Shown: positions 17,705 to 26,864 of the stretch, in pieces
Layout of the letters: each line of letters starts with the position of its first letter
Position numbering within the stretch: position 1 is the stretch's first letter
NCBI RefSeq assembly: GCF_030268085.1
Contig: NZ_BSDE01000008.1
Span: 1 to 64,000 of the forward strand
Length of the DNA: 64,000 nt
Source: Geothrix limicola
GTDB taxonomy: Bacteria; Acidobacteriota; Holophagae; Holophagales; Holophagaceae
Direction of reading: 5' to 3'
Program-made: the position numbers and the translations under genes
Notes under the pieces: model-generated
Told to the model about the DNA's origin: nothing
Databases searched by the model: none
The model's input: only the letters and a program-made list of their open reading frames with translations

Positions 17705-18970
17705 ATGAGGGCACGGAAGAAAAAAGAGCTGCCAGCCTATATCCGCGAGCGGATCAGCCTGGATGAGATGCTGGCATCCCGCCGGGTGCTGCAGCTGGTG
17801 CATGAAAAGGGGCCCATCACCCAGGGCGAGGCGAGCGAGGCGCTGGGGCTCTCCCAGGGCGCCTGCAACCTCCACTTCCAGCGTCTGGAATACGAGGGTC
17901 TGCTGCGCGCGCTGCGCATCGAGCCCGAGGGCCGCGGCCCCGGAAGGCCCAGCAATCACTGGGAGGTGGCCCGCGAGCAGAACGCCACCCTCGGCCTCGT
18001 CTTCGATCCGCCCCACGTCCACGTGCAGCTGGAGGATTTCACCGGCACCATCCTCTTCACCCAGGGGGCCAGCCTGCGGGCCTGCCGCCGCAGCGAGAAG
18101 ATCGGCGAAAAAGTCTGCACCCTCGTGGCCCGCGCCATGGAAGAGGTGAAGGCCCGCCGCCTGCTGCTGCGCAACGCCTTCGCCGCCCTGCCCGGTGTGC
18201 TGGATTCCAGCACCGGCGCCGTGCGGCGGGCCGTGAACTTCCCGGCCCTGGAGGGCCTGGATGTCTCCGAGCTCATGCAGAGGACCTTCAAGCTGCCCAC
18301 CCTCGCGAACTCACTGGGCGCCGCCTACTACTACGGCGAGGTCGCGAGCATCCCCGCCAACAACACGGCCCTCGTGATGTACTGGGACCTGGGCCTGGGC
18401 TTCGCCTTCGGGCGCAACCGCCAGTTGCTCACGGTGCACGGTGGCGAGGACGGCGGCCGGATGATCTCCGAACTGGGACACATCAGCATCGACGCCCAGG
18501 GCCCGCGCTGCCACTGCGGGGAGAAGGGCTGCATCGAGGCCTACGCCGGTGGCTGGGTGCTGCTGCAGAAATTCGCCGACCAGAAGGTGAGCACGCTCGA
18601 AGACCTGGTGGCCCTCGCCCAATCGGGGCATCCCGAATTTCTCAAGACCCTGCGGGAGATCTCGCGCCTCCTCGGCCATCACCTGGCCGGCGCCATCCAG
18701 ATGCTCGGCGTCTCCGAAGTGCGCATCACGGGCGCCCTCGCACCGCTCTTCCAATTCGGCCGCATCGAATTCTTCGAGGGCCTCTCCGAGGTCATCGGCA
18801 TCCACCGCTCGGCCGGCATCCAGGTGCAGGTCACGGAGGATCCCAAGGCCAGCCTGCTGGCAGGCGCCACCCGCGCGGCCCGCCGCGCCTACCTCTACCC
18901 CGACGAATTCAACCGCCTGTCCCGCCTTTCGATCACCCTCCAGGGCCAGCGGATGGCCGAAAAGCTTTAA
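17705..18970 (+). CDS. ROK-family (NagC/Mlc-type) transcriptional regulator
   Basis: A 421-residue DNA-binding regulator. The N-terminal winged helix (about residues 20-75) includes ITQGEASEALGLSQGACN, the recognition region. It is followed by a ROK sugar-sensing domain with the zinc motif CHCGEKGCIEAYAGG near residues 257-271. ROK regulators of this layout respond to sugars or sugar phosphates such as GlcNAc-6-phosphate. It is the only regulator near the GH101/GH112 genes and lies on the same strand, so control of that locus by an amino-sugar ligand is a good inference. No operator was identified by eye. Its stop codon lies in the left arm of a family A repeat. Confidence 0.88.
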   Translation: MRARKKKELPAYIRERISLDEMLASRRVLQLVHEKGPITQGEASEALGLSQGACNLHFQRLEYEGLLRALRIEPEGRGPGRPSNHWEVAREQNATLGLVFDPPHVHVQLEDFTGTILFTQGASLRACRRSEKIGEKVCTLVARAMEEVKARRLLLRNAFAALPGVLDSSTGAVRRAVNFPALEGLDVSELMQRTFKLPTLANSLGAAYYYGEVASIPANNTALVMYWDLGLGFAFGRNRQLLTVHGGEDGGRMISELGHISIDAQGPRCHCGEKGCIEAYAGGWVLLQKFADQKVSTLEDLVALAQSGHPEFLKTLREISRLLGHHLAGAIQMLGVSEVRITGALAPLFQFGRIEFFEGLSEVIGIHRSAGIQVQVTEDPKASLLAGATRAARRAYLYPDEFNRLSRLSITLQGQRMAEKL

Positions 18971-19030
18971 CCGCGAAAGACGTTGTTTTCCTATTCGCGT
19001 TCATTCGTGCCATTCGCGGTTCAGCTTTTT
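18970..19030. repeat. Intergenic inverted repeat, family A copy 2
   Basis: A short copy. The left arm (AACCGCGAA from 18970) overlaps the regulator's stop codon, and the right arm runs 18994-19022 with three CATTCG-type units, then CAGCTTTT. The flanks AAAAGCTTTAACCGCGAA and TTCGCGGTTCAGCTTTT are nearly complementary, giving a stem of about 17 bp. It lies between convergent genes and could act as a bidirectional terminator. Confidence 0.75.
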
Positions 19031-19052
19031 CTCGAACCGCCTGAGTGAACGC

Positions 19053-19856
19053 CTAGGGCCGGCCCAGGCTGGGGCCTCCCACCATGCGGCGCCTCACGCC
19101 GCCGTTGGCCTGGGCGAAGTAGCGGCGCACGCCGAGGGTGATGGCGTCGGCCACCTTGGCGCGGAAGGCCGCGTCCTTCAGCTTTTCTTCTTCTTTGGGA
19201 TTGGAGATGAAGGCCACCTCGACCAGCACGGCGGGCATGGCCGCGCCGCGCAGCACGACGAAGGGGGCCTGCTTGACGCCGCGCTCCTTGATGCCCGCCA
19301 GGCGGTTGAGCTGACCCTGGATGGCCACGGCGAGGCGCTCGGAATCCTGCAAGAAGGCCTTCTGGGCGAGATCGTCGAGGATGCTGGCCACCACGCTGTC
19401 TTCGGCGCCCGGCGCCGCGCCGGCCCCGGCGTTCTCGGTGGCGGCCACCTCGTCGTCATCCCCCTGGCCCAGGCTCAGGAAATAGACTTCAGAGCCCCGG
19501 GCGGCCTTGGCCCGGGCCGCATTGAGGTGAAGGCTGATGAAGAGGTCGGCGCCTTGCGCATTGGCGGCCTTGGCCCGGTCCCAGAGGGGGATGAAGGTGT
19601 CGTCCTCCCGGGTGAACAGGGGTTCGAAGCCCGCCGCCTGCAGCTTGGCCGCCACGGCCCTGCCGATCTCGAGGGCCGCGGCCTTCTCCTTCAGGCCCTT
19701 GGTCCCCTTGGCGCCACCGTCATCGCCCCCGTGGCCCGGGTCCACCATCACCTTGAGACGCGGGGCTGAAGCCGGGACCGGGGCGGCGGATTTGGGAGTC
19801 TGGCTCCAAGACAGTAGGCTGAAGGTGGCGAGCAGAAGGCTCGGGAGTTTGATCAT
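19053..19856 (-). CDS. N-acetylmuramoyl-L-alanine amidase (Amidase_3)
   Basis: A 267-residue exported zinc amidase that cuts the bond between MurNAc and L-alanine in peptidoglycan. A Sec signal (LLLATFSLLSW) is followed by the catalytic domain with zinc ligands in DPGHGGDDGG (His), the Glu of the helix region, FISLHLNAA (His) and the catalytic Glu in VEVAFISN. There is no AMIN or LysM module, so it is a minimal AmiC-type enzyme. A poorly conserved loop of about 30 residues between FLSLGQ and VASILDD is typical of the regulatory insert. Its start codon overlaps that of hisS on the other strand. Confidence 0.9.
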   Translation of the reverse strand: MIKLPSLLLATFSLLSWSQTPKSAAPVPASAPRLKVMVDPGHGGDDGGAKGTKGLKEKAAALEIGRAVAAKLQAAGFEPLFTREDDTFIPLWDRAKAANAQGADLFISLHLNAARAKAARGSEVYFLSLGQGDDDEVAATENAGAGAAPGAEDSVVASILDDLAQKAFLQDSERLAVAIQGQLNRLAGIKERGVKQAPFVVLRGAAMPAVLVEVAFISNPKEEEKLKDAAFRAKVADAITLGVRRYFAQANGGVRRRMVGGPSLGRP

Positions 19857-21102
19857 GGCCCAGTCGGTGAAAGGTATGCGGGATCTCTTCGGTACAGAGC
19901 TGCGATGGTTCCAGCATATCGAGGAAACCGCCCGCCGCGTGTTCGGACGCCACGGCTACGGCGAGATCCGCACCCCCATCCTCGAAGAGCTCGACGTCTT
20001 CAAGCGCAGCGTGGGCGAAAGCTCCGACATCGTGAACAAGGAGATGTACGAGTTCACGGACAAGGGCGGCCGCCAGGTGGTGATGCGCCCTGAGAACACC
20101 GCGGGCGTGGTGCGGGCCGCCATCCAGCACAAGCTGCTGAACTCCAGCGATCCCGTGCTGTTCTATTACATCGGCCAGCAGTTCCGCTACGAGCGCATGC
20201 AGACGGGCCGCTACCGCCAGTTCTGGCAGATCGGCGCCGAAAGCTTCGGCGTGGCCACGCCCGAAAGCGAGGCCGAAAGCCTGCTCATGCTCCACAGTTT
20301 CCTCACGGAACTGGGCCTTAAGAACCTGACCTTCTCCATCAACAGCGTGGGCACGCCGGAATCCCGGCCCGCCTTCCACGCGGCCTTCCGGGCCTTCTTC
20401 GCGGCGCGCGAAGCCCAGTTCTGCGAGGACTGCCACCGCCGCATCGAAACCAACCCGCTGCGCGTGCTGGACTGCAAGAACGAGAAGTGCCAGGCAGCTC
20501 TGGAAGGGCACCCTGTCATCACTGATCATCTGGACGAGGCCTCGGCCAAGCATCACGCGCGGCTCAAGGTGCTGCTCACCGAACTGGGCATCCCCTTCGA
20601 GGAGAATCCTCGCCTGGTGCGCGGCCTGGACTACTACACCCGCACGGCCTTCGAGGTGCTCAGCTCCGACCTCGGCGCGCAAAGCGCGCTGCTGGGCGGC
20701 GGGCGCTATGACCTGCTGGTCAAGCACCTGGGCGGCCCCGACGTGCCAGCCTTCGGTTGGGCCATCGGCCTGGACCGCCTGGCCATGGTGCTCCAGCAGG
20801 TGCGCGGCGAAGCGCCCCACAGCACCCCGGCCCTGCTGATCCCCCTCGGCGACCGCGCCACCCTGGAGGCCCTGAAGCTCGCCCGCAACCTCTGGGATGC
20901 GGGCGTGGCCCTGCAGCTCGAAACCCGCGGCGGCGCCCTGAAGAAGGCCATGGCCTCGGCCAACCGCCTGGGCATCCGGACCGTGCTCATCCTCGGAGAT
21001 GGCGAGCTGGAAGGCGGTACGGTCACCGTCAAGCACATGGCCACCGGCGAACAGGAAAGCTGGCCCCTGGGCGAGGTGGCCTCGCGGTTGGCCAGTCGAT
21101 AG
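19855..21102 (+). CDS. hisS: Histidyl-tRNA synthetase
   Basis: A 415-residue class II synthetase that charges tRNA-His. KGMRDLFGTE is the usual N-terminal motif and fixes ATG at 19855, preceded by GGGAG. Motif 2 is in QFRYERMQTGRYRQFWQ, the histidine-specific loop is LVRGLDYYTRTAFEV, and motif 3 is in FGWAIGLDRLAM. A C-terminal anticodon-binding domain follows from about residue 325. Length is close to the bacterial norm of about 420. The promoter must lie inside the divergent amidase gene because the two start codons share bases. Confidence 0.97.
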   Translation: MAQSVKGMRDLFGTELRWFQHIEETARRVFGRHGYGEIRTPILEELDVFKRSVGESSDIVNKEMYEFTDKGGRQVVMRPENTAGVVRAAIQHKLLNSSDPVLFYYIGQQFRYERMQTGRYRQFWQIGAESFGVATPESEAESLLMLHSFLTELGLKNLTFSINSVGTPESRPAFHAAFRAFFAAREAQFCEDCHRRIETNPLRVLDCKNEKCQAALEGHPVITDHLDEASAKHHARLKVLLTELGIPFEENPRLVRGLDYYTRTAFEVLSSDLGAQSALLGGGRYDLLVKHLGGPDVPAFGWAIGLDRLAMVLQQVRGEAPHSTPALLIPLGDRATLEALKLARNLWDAGVALQLETRGGALKKAMASANRLGIRTVLILGDGELEGGTVTVKHMATGEQESWPLGEVASRLASR

Positions 21103-21253
21103 CACCCCCACATTTGTGATTTAGGCCCGCGGAATCCTGCCGATTCCATGGGGGTGGGCTGCCGGTCCCCGAGCGGGGCGGGCGGCCGTCGGACCTTGCA
21201 CGGGGATCCTCCGATCCCTTTCCCGGCCTCTGCAAACGCCGCCCCGAGGATGG

Positions 21254-22864
21254 ATGAACCGGATCCCGAGCACATCCCTGGCGGCCCTCCTGCTCCTGCT
21301 CGTCCCGGGCTGCGGCGGGGGCTCCCGGAACGGGGCCGCCTCGGACCCGGCCGCCCCCGCCCAGGTCTTCCAGGTGGAAACGCTCCAGGCCACGGGTGAT
21401 GCCGCAAACCGGATCAACCTGGTCCTGCTGGGAGACGGTTACAGGGCGCAGGATCAGGCCAAGCTCACCCGGGATGCCCGGGCCTGGCTGGCGGCCTTCA
21501 GGGACACGGCGCCCTACGGCAACTACGCCGGGTATTTCAACGTCAAGCTGGTGCACGTCGAATCCCAGGAGGACGGGGCCGACAACGGTATGCACGGCCT
21601 CGGCGTCACGCGCCCCACGGCCCTGGGCGCGGCCTTCCAGAACGCCAACCCCGCGGGCCAGCCCCCCGACTACCGCCTGCTGGTGGTGGACAATGCCCGG
21701 GCCCAGGCCGTGGCCTTCGCCCACGTGCCCGAATGCACGAAGGCCCTCGTCATCGTCAACGATGCGAACTACGGCGGCTCCGGCGGGGCCGTCCCCGTGT
21801 TTTCCGTGAATCCGGATTCGGGCCTCATCGCCCTGCATGAACTCGGGCATTCCTTCGGCGGGCTGGCGGACGAATACGCCTCCGGCGACACCAGCCCCCT
21901 GCCGGAAAACCTCGAGGCCTATCCCAACGTCACGACGCGGCAGAGCCCGGACCTCATCAAGTGGAATCTCTGGATCGAGGCCGGGACGCCGCTCCCCACG
22001 CCGGTGACCTGGGGCGACGCGGACTGCCTGGGCCTCTTCGAAGGGGCCTACTACCACGCCTGCGGCGTCTTCCGCCCGCGCCACGCCTGCCGCATGCGCT
22101 CGCTGAACGACAGCTTCTGCGACGTGTGCAGCGAGGCCATCGTGCGGGGCGTCTACGGACGGGTGAGCCCCATCGACGCAGCCACGCCAGCCTCGCCAGT
22201 CCACCTCGCGGCGGGGGCGGCCCAGACCTTCACCCTCGCGCACCCCACCCCGAACCCCGGCACCCTGCAGGTGGCCTGGTTTGTGGACGGGATCGCCGTG
22301 GAGGAAACCGGTGATCGCTACGACCTGCCCGCAATGAAGCCCGGCGTCCACGAAGTCCGCGCCAGTCTGAGCGATGCGACCCCCCTGGTCCGGCAGGGCC
22401 GGGAAGGTCTGGTCCAGTCCCACACCTGGACAGTGACGGTGGCCAGTCCGGACGAGGCCGTGGCCGCCGCGCCCCTGGCGGCGAAACCGGCCGCGCAGCA
22501 CCTGCTGCTGCGCATCGCCCGGGATGGGGCCGGGTTCCACGTGGCGGAGCGCCGGATCGTCGACCTCCCCCTGCCGCCCGAACCGCTGCCAAACCCGGCC
22601 GCGTGGCAGGTCGAGGTCCATGGCCCGGAAGGCCAGGTCCTGTTCAGCCAGGCCGTCGAGGATCCGACCCTCCTCCGCGGCGAATTCCAGAACGCGGCCG
22701 ACCCGGCGCGCATCGATGGCTACCGCCCGGGTGGAGAGCGGCCCACGGGCTTCCTCCTCCGGATGCCGCTGGTGGAGGCCCAGCGCCTCGAGATCTTCTC
22801 GGTGCACGCGGGTGGGCGGCGGGTGCGGCTGGGTGGAATCTCCAACCTGAATCCGGCCCCCTGA
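21254..22864 (+). CDS. M64-family (IgA-peptidase-like) metallopeptidase lipoprotein
   Basis: A 536-residue secreted zinc peptidase. It has a lipoprotein signal (LLLLLVPGCGGG), then the M64 N-terminal signature INLVLLGDGY and the catalytic zinc motif HELGHSFGGLADEY around residues 196-209, which gives HExxH plus the downstream Glu typical of M64. The C-terminal third looks like beta-sandwich domains. M64 is named for an IgA-cleaving enzyme, but environmental members are general secreted peptidases, and no immunoglobulin specificity can be read here. It stands alone between hisS and the CHRD gene. Confidence 0.88.
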   Translation: MNRIPSTSLAALLLLLVPGCGGGSRNGAASDPAAPAQVFQVETLQATGDAANRINLVLLGDGYRAQDQAKLTRDARAWLAAFRDTAPYGNYAGYFNVKLVHVESQEDGADNGMHGLGVTRPTALGAAFQNANPAGQPPDYRLLVVDNARAQAVAFAHVPECTKALVIVNDANYGGSGGAVPVFSVNPDSGLIALHELGHSFGGLADEYASGDTSPLPENLEAYPNVTTRQSPDLIKWNLWIEAGTPLPTPVTWGDADCLGLFEGAYYHACGVFRPRHACRMRSLNDSFCDVCSEAIVRGVYGRVSPIDAATPASPVHLAAGAAQTFTLAHPTPNPGTLQVAWFVDGIAVEETGDRYDLPAMKPGVHEVRASLSDATPLVRQGREGLVQSHTWTVTVASPDEAVAAAPLAAKPAAQHLLLRIARDGAGFHVAERRIVDLPLPPEPLPNPAAWQVEVHGPEGQVLFSQAVEDPTLLRGEFQNAADPARIDGYRPGGERPTGFLLRMPLVEAQRLEIFSVHAGGRRVRLGGISNLNPAP

Positions 22865-23011
22865 CCGAACTCCGGACCGGATCCATGGGCAGCGCAGCCT
22901 CGGGCGGACCGGCACCGGATGGGTCTCTATTTCACAACCGGAGCTGTCCCGGGCCCGGCGGAATCCCCATCGTTGGATCGGCCCTTCCCGGCCGCATCCT
23001 CGGAGTCCGCC

Positions 23012-24256
23012 ATGATCTCCACCCGAATCCCAGCTCGGCTCTCCCTCGTCTCCTTCGCCGGAAGTCTCCTCCTCTCCCTGGCCTGTGGCGGTGGAGGCGG
23101 GGGCTCCAGCTACTCCGCTCCCCCGCCGCCTCCTCCCCCGCCTCCGGCGCCCTATGTGCGCGCCGCGGCCCTGCGCGGGGCCGATGAGGTGCCCTCCACA
23201 CCGTCCGCGGCCGCCGCCACGGGCACCATTTCGGTGGATCCTTCCACCCTGGCCATCACGGGTACCCTGGTCTCCAGCGGCATCGCGGGCACGGCGGCCC
23301 ACATCCATGAAGGTGCCGACGGGGTCGCGGGCCCCATCGTCATCCCCCTCAGCGGCGGAACGGGCGGCGTCTGGACCATCCCCGGCGGCACCGTGCTGAC
23401 CAGCGCCCAGTACGCCAGCCTCCAGGCCGGCCACTACTACTTCAACATCCACACCCCGGCCTACCCCTCGGGCGAGATCCGCGGCCAGATCGAGCTGGTC
23501 ACCCGCTTCGCTGCCCTGGACGGAACCCAGGAAACCCCGGCCACGGGCAGCACGGGCGTGGGCGCCGGAATCCTGTCCGTGAATCCCACCACCGGTGAGG
23601 CCTACGGCAGCCTCCGCTCCGAGGGTTTCACGGGCGTGGCCTCCCACATCCACCAGGGCGACGTGGGGGTGAGCGGGCCCATCATCCTGCCCCTGGCCGA
23701 TGGCGGAGGGGGCGTCTGGAACGTGCCTGACGGATCCATGTTCACCGCTGCCCAGGTGACCAGCTTCCAGGCCGGCGGACTCTACGGCAACGTCCACAGC
23801 GCGGCCTTCGTCAACGGCGAGATCCGGGGACAATTCAACCTCAGCCTCAGCCTGACCCGCTCCACCACCCTCAGCGGCGCCAACGAAACGCCCGCCAACA
23901 CCTCCACAGCCACAGGGACCGGCACCTTCTCCTTCGATCCCTACACCATGGCCCTGCGCGGCGGCGTCGTCGTATCGGGAATCACCGGCACCGGAGCCCA
24001 CATCCACATGGCGGCCACGGGCGTGGCGGGGCCCATCATCATCCCCCTGGTGCTGGATGCGGATGGCGCGTGGGTGGTGCCGCCCGACACCTTCCTCACG
24101 GCGGCCCAGTTCGCCGCCTTCCGCAGCGGCGGCCTGTACGTGAACGTGCACAGTGCGGCCTTCCCCAGCGGTGAGATCCGCGGCCAGATCCCGGCCGACA
24201 GCGTCGGCGGGACGGGCGGTGGGGGCACCGGTGGCGGAGGGGGCGGCGGCTACTGA
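23012..24256 (+). CDS. Lipoprotein with three CHRD domains
   Basis: A 414-residue secreted lipoprotein. ATG at 23012 opens a signal ending in a lipobox-like LSLACGGGGGG. A proline-rich linker is followed by three tandem CHRD (chordin) repeats of about 115 residues, each with a GTxSxDP strand, an AHIHxGxxGxxGPI segment and the closing SGEIRGQ-type motif. It ends in a Gly/Thr-rich tail. CHRD domains are found in extracellular proteins of many phyla, with unknown bacterial function. The start was moved downstream of an upstream GTG/ATG because of the signal peptide. Confidence 0.88.
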   Translation: MISTRIPARLSLVSFAGSLLLSLACGGGGGGSSYSAPPPPPPPPPAPYVRAAALRGADEVPSTPSAAAATGTISVDPSTLAITGTLVSSGIAGTAAHIHEGADGVAGPIVIPLSGGTGGVWTIPGGTVLTSAQYASLQAGHYYFNIHTPAYPSGEIRGQIELVTRFAALDGTQETPATGSTGVGAGILSVNPTTGEAYGSLRSEGFTGVASHIHQGDVGVSGPIILPLADGGGGVWNVPDGSMFTAAQVTSFQAGGLYGNVHSAAFVNGEIRGQFNLSLSLTRSTTLSGANETPANTSTATGTGTFSFDPYTMALRGGVVVSGITGTGAHIHMAATGVAGPIIIPLVLDADGAWVVPPDTFLTAAQFAAFRSGGLYVNVHSAAFPSGEIRGQIPADSVGGTGGGGTGGGGGGGY

Positions 24257-24276
24257 TATCAAAACCCCAAGGCTCC

Positions 24277-24304
24277 ACATGCGCCGGGTCCGCCCGGCGC
24301 ATGT
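24277..24304 (+). terminator. Hairpin terminator after CHRD gene
   Basis: Perfect 12-bp stem (24277-24288 with 24293-24304) closed by a TCCG tetraloop, 20 nt after the stop codon. There is no clear T-run, so it may rely on stem strength. Confidence 0.7.
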
Positions 24305-24397
24305 GCATCTGAGCCTCATGATCTATACCCCAACATTTGATGCTTTTTTCGGTTCAGGGCCGGACCAACCCACCCGATAGGAGTTTGAGGGGGCCCC

Positions 24398-24799
24398 GTG
24401 AGCCGGATTTTCGTCATCGATGACGTCAAATTGTGCCGACTACCCGCCAAATCAGCCCTGATGGGAGCGGGTCATGTGGTGGAGGAGCCCGAGCCCACCT
24501 GCGTGTTCGACCTCATGTGCGCGCTGCGCCAGGGCCGGCCGGACCTCGTCATCACCGATCTGGAGATGCCGGGCTGCAACGGCGTCAGCCTCATCCGCAC
24601 GATCCGCGAGGACCCGGTCCTGGAGAAGACGCCCATCCTGGTGGTCTCGGTCCACCGGGAGGAATCCATGGTGGCGGGCCTCAGCCAGATGGATATCCAG
24701 GGCTTTCTCATCAAGCCCGTGGATGTGCGCCGCCTCGTCCAGGAGAGCATCAACATCCTGGAATGGGAGGAGATGTCGAAAATGGCACCGGCCCGATAA
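24398..24799 (+). CDS. Single-domain response regulator (CheY-like)
   Basis: A 133-residue stand-alone receiver domain. The acidic pair IDD (residues 8-9), phospho-acceptor Asp54 in TDLEMPG, Ser in VVSVHRE and Lys in FLIKPV match all conserved receiver positions. There is no output domain and no neighbouring kinase, so it would act as a phospho-relay intermediate or by binding a partner protein. GTG at 24398 is the start; upstream TAGGAG is somewhat far (about 11 nt) but no better start exists. Expression is likely monocistronic because a terminator precedes it. Confidence 0.9.
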   Translation: MSRIFVIDDVKLCRLPAKSALMGAGHVVEEPEPTCVFDLMCALRQGRPDLVITDLEMPGCNGVSLIRTIREDPVLEKTPILVVSVHREESMVAGLSQMDIQGFLIKPVDVRRLVQESINILEWEEMSKMAPAR

Positions 24800-24969
24800 G
24801 GCATTCGGCGGCGGGGCCCATGGCCAAATCCTGACTGGCATGGTAAGGTAAATCCTTCGTGATCGCAGGCGACCCCCGGTCTCCGCCGCTTCTCAATCCG
24901 AACATCCCCTTCTTGCCCTGACCGGGCCTCCGGAATGATTCCGTGGGCGGGCCCTTCCAGGAGCAAGTC

Positions 24970-26265
24970 ATGTCCTTCGAATCCCTCGGGCTGCTGCCCG
25001 AGCTCCTGCGCGCCGTACGCGAGCAGGGCTACGAACACCCCACCCCCATCCAGGCCCAGGCGATTCCGCTGGTGCTGGAGGGCCGCGACCTGCTGGCCCG
25101 CGCCCAGACGGGCACCGGCAAGACCGCCGGTTTCACCCTGCCCCTGCTGCAGCTCCTGGCGCCCCACGCCAGCAGTTCGGCCTCGCCCGCGCGCCATCCC
25201 ATCCGCGCCCTCATCCTCACGCCCACCCGCGAGCTGGCCATGCAGGTGGAAGAAAGCGTCCGCACCTACGGCAAGCACATCCCCCTGCGCTCGGCGACCA
25301 TCTTCGGCGGCGTGAACATCAACCCCCAGACCAAGGCCCTGCGCGCCGGCGTTGAGATCCTCGTGGCCACGCCGGGCCGCCTGCTGGACCACCATCAGCA
25401 GGGCAACCTGAACTTCAGCCAGCTCGAGATCCTCGTGCTGGACGAAGCGGACCGCATGCTCGACATGGGCTTCATCCGCGACATCCAGAAGATCATCTCG
25501 CTGCTGCCCACCAGCCGTCAGACCCTGCTCTTCTCGGCCACCTTCACGGACGAGATCAAGCAGCTGGCCTCCAAGTTCCTGAAGAATCCCGCCTCCGTGC
25601 AGATCACGCCGCAGAACACCGCGGCGGAGCTGGTGCGGCAGGTGGTCCATCCCGTGGACCGCGAACGCAAGCGCGCCCTGCTCGCCCACCTCATCACGTC
25701 CCGCAAACTGGAACAGGTGCTGGTCTTCACCCGCACCAAGCACGGCGCCAACCGCCTGTCCGAACAGCTCGACAAGGACGGCATCAGCTCCATGGCCATC
25801 CACGGCAACAAGAGCCAGCCCCAGCGCATCAAGGCCCTCGAGGAGTTCAAGAAGGGCTCCGTTCGCGTGCTCGTCGCCACGGACATCGCCGCCCGCGGCC
25901 TGGACATCGACCAGCTGCCCCATGTCGTGAACTACGAGCTGCCCCAGGTGCCCGAGGACTACATCCACCGCATCGGCCGCACGGGCCGCGCGGGCAGCGA
26001 GGGCGAGGCCCTCTCCCTGGTCTGCGTGGATGAGCACAAGCTCCTCAAGGACATCGAGAAGCTGCTTCGCAAGGAGCTGCCCAAGGACGTGATCCACGGC
26101 TACGCCCCGGACCCGAGCATCCCCGCCGAGCCCATCCAGACCGGCCGCCAGGGCGGCGGTGGCCGCAGCCGCGGACCGGCCCGCGCGCCGCGCCCCTCGG
26201 CGGGTGCGGCCCCCCGCGGCGAACGGGGACGCCACCCCGCCCGGCCTAGCAACCGCGGAAAATAA
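24970..26265 (+). CDS. DEAD-box ATP-dependent RNA helicase (RhlE-type)
   Basis: A 431-residue RNA helicase. The Q motif ([10 protein letters not shown]), Walker [13 protein letters not shown] in [16 protein letters not shown] in LFSATF, and [10 protein letters not shown] are all intact in order, so it should be an active unwinding enzyme for ribosome assembly or RNA turnover. A basic Gly/Arg/Pro-rich tail of about 45 residues follows, as in RhlE-like proteins. ATG at 24970 has AGGAG 7 nt upstream. It is probably transcribed alone. Confidence 0.95.
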   Translation: MSFESLGLLPELLRAVREQGYEHPTPIQAQAIPLVLEGRDLLARAQTGTGKTAGFTLPLLQLLAPHASSSASPARHPIRALILTPTRELAMQVEESVRTYGKHIPLRSATIFGGVNINPQTKALRAGVEILVATPGRLLDHHQQGNLNFSQLEILVLDEADRMLDMGFIRDIQKIISLLPTSRQTLLFSATFTDEIKQLASKFLKNPASVQITPQNTAAELVRQVVHPVDRERKRALLAHLITSRKLEQVLVFTRTKHGANRLSEQLDKDGISSMAIHGNKSQPQRIKALEEFKKGSVRVLVATDIAARGLDIDQLPHVVNYELPQVPEDYIHRIGRTGRAGSEGEALSLVCVDEHKLLKDIEKLLRKELPKDVIHGYAPDPSIPAEPIQTGRQGGGGRSRGPARAPRPSAGAAPRGERGRHPARPSNRGK

Positions 26266-26283
26266 GACCACACCCTATACCCC

Positions 26284-26329
26284 TTGACACGAGGCTAATC
26301 GAAGACCAGGATTCTTGCTTATGCAAGAA
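26284..26329 (+). promoter_or_regulatory. Promoter and palindromic operator of MarR gene
   Basis: A consensus -35 box TTGACA (26284-26289) is followed about 22 nt later by a perfect 7-bp inverted repeat, TTCTTGC-TTAT-GCAAGAA (26312-26329), which overlaps the -10/start region and the ATG at 26321. MarR proteins bind such palindromes, so this is a good candidate autoregulatory operator for the efflux cluster. The -10 box itself is weak. Confidence 0.7.
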
Positions 26330-26815
26330 CCCATGCCCGATCTCCTCACCCACGCGGGCCTCGGCACCCTGGCCGCCGCCGTAAGGCGACGCCTGAAGCA
26401 CGTGGTGGCAGCCCGGCTTGCGCCCTACGACCTCAGCCTCCAACAGTTCTGGGTCATCCTGGTACTGCTGGAGAAGGGTCCATCTTCCCTGCACCCGCTG
26501 GCCCAGCAGGTCTGGATGGATGACCCCACGGCCAGCCGCGTGGTCAAGGCCATGGTCGGTCGCGGCCTGCTGCGCACGCAGCCGGACCCCAAGCACGGCC
26601 GCCGCATCCTCATCAGCCTGGCCCCCACGGCCCTGCCCCTGGCCCAGGAACTCCAGCGCCTCTCCGCCGAGATCAAGTCGAGCCTGGTCGAGGGCATCGA
26701 CCTCAATGAGCAGGCCATGATGCGCCGCGGGCTACTCGCCATGATCGGCAACCTCGATGAGATGATGATCGGCCTTCCGGCTTCGGAAGCCGGAGACGAA
26801 TCCGCCGCTTCCTGA
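26321..26815 (+). CDS. MarR-family transcriptional regulator
   Basis: A 164-residue winged-helix repressor. The fold core runs from DLSLQQFWVILVLLEKG through the recognition helix (DPTASRVVKAMVGRGLL) to the wing, where DPKHGRRILISL matches the MarR D-x-R-x-x-x-x-x-L-T signature. Dimerisation helices lie at both ends. ATG at 26321 has AGGA 9 nt upstream; a second ATG at 26333 is possible. It heads a cluster with an MBL hydrolase and a complete RND efflux set, the usual arrangement of a drug-responsive repressor and its targets. The ligand is unknown. Confidence 0.9.
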   Translation: MQEPMPDLLTHAGLGTLAAAVRRRLKHVVAARLAPYDLSLQQFWVILVLLEKGPSSLHPLAQQVWMDDPTASRVVKAMVGRGLLRTQPDPKHGRRILISLAPTALPLAQELQRLSAEIKSSLVEGIDLNEQAMMRRGLLAMIGNLDEMMIGLPASEAGDESAAS

Positions 26816-26864
26816 GCGGTTCCGCCCCTTTGATCTTTCCATCCTGCCCAGCTGTGGAGGTGCC

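Noticed and set aside
22919-23011. Upstream extension of the CHRD lipoprotein gene
   Set aside because: It would place 31 polar residues before a clear signal peptide, and the ATG at 23012 explains the export signal.
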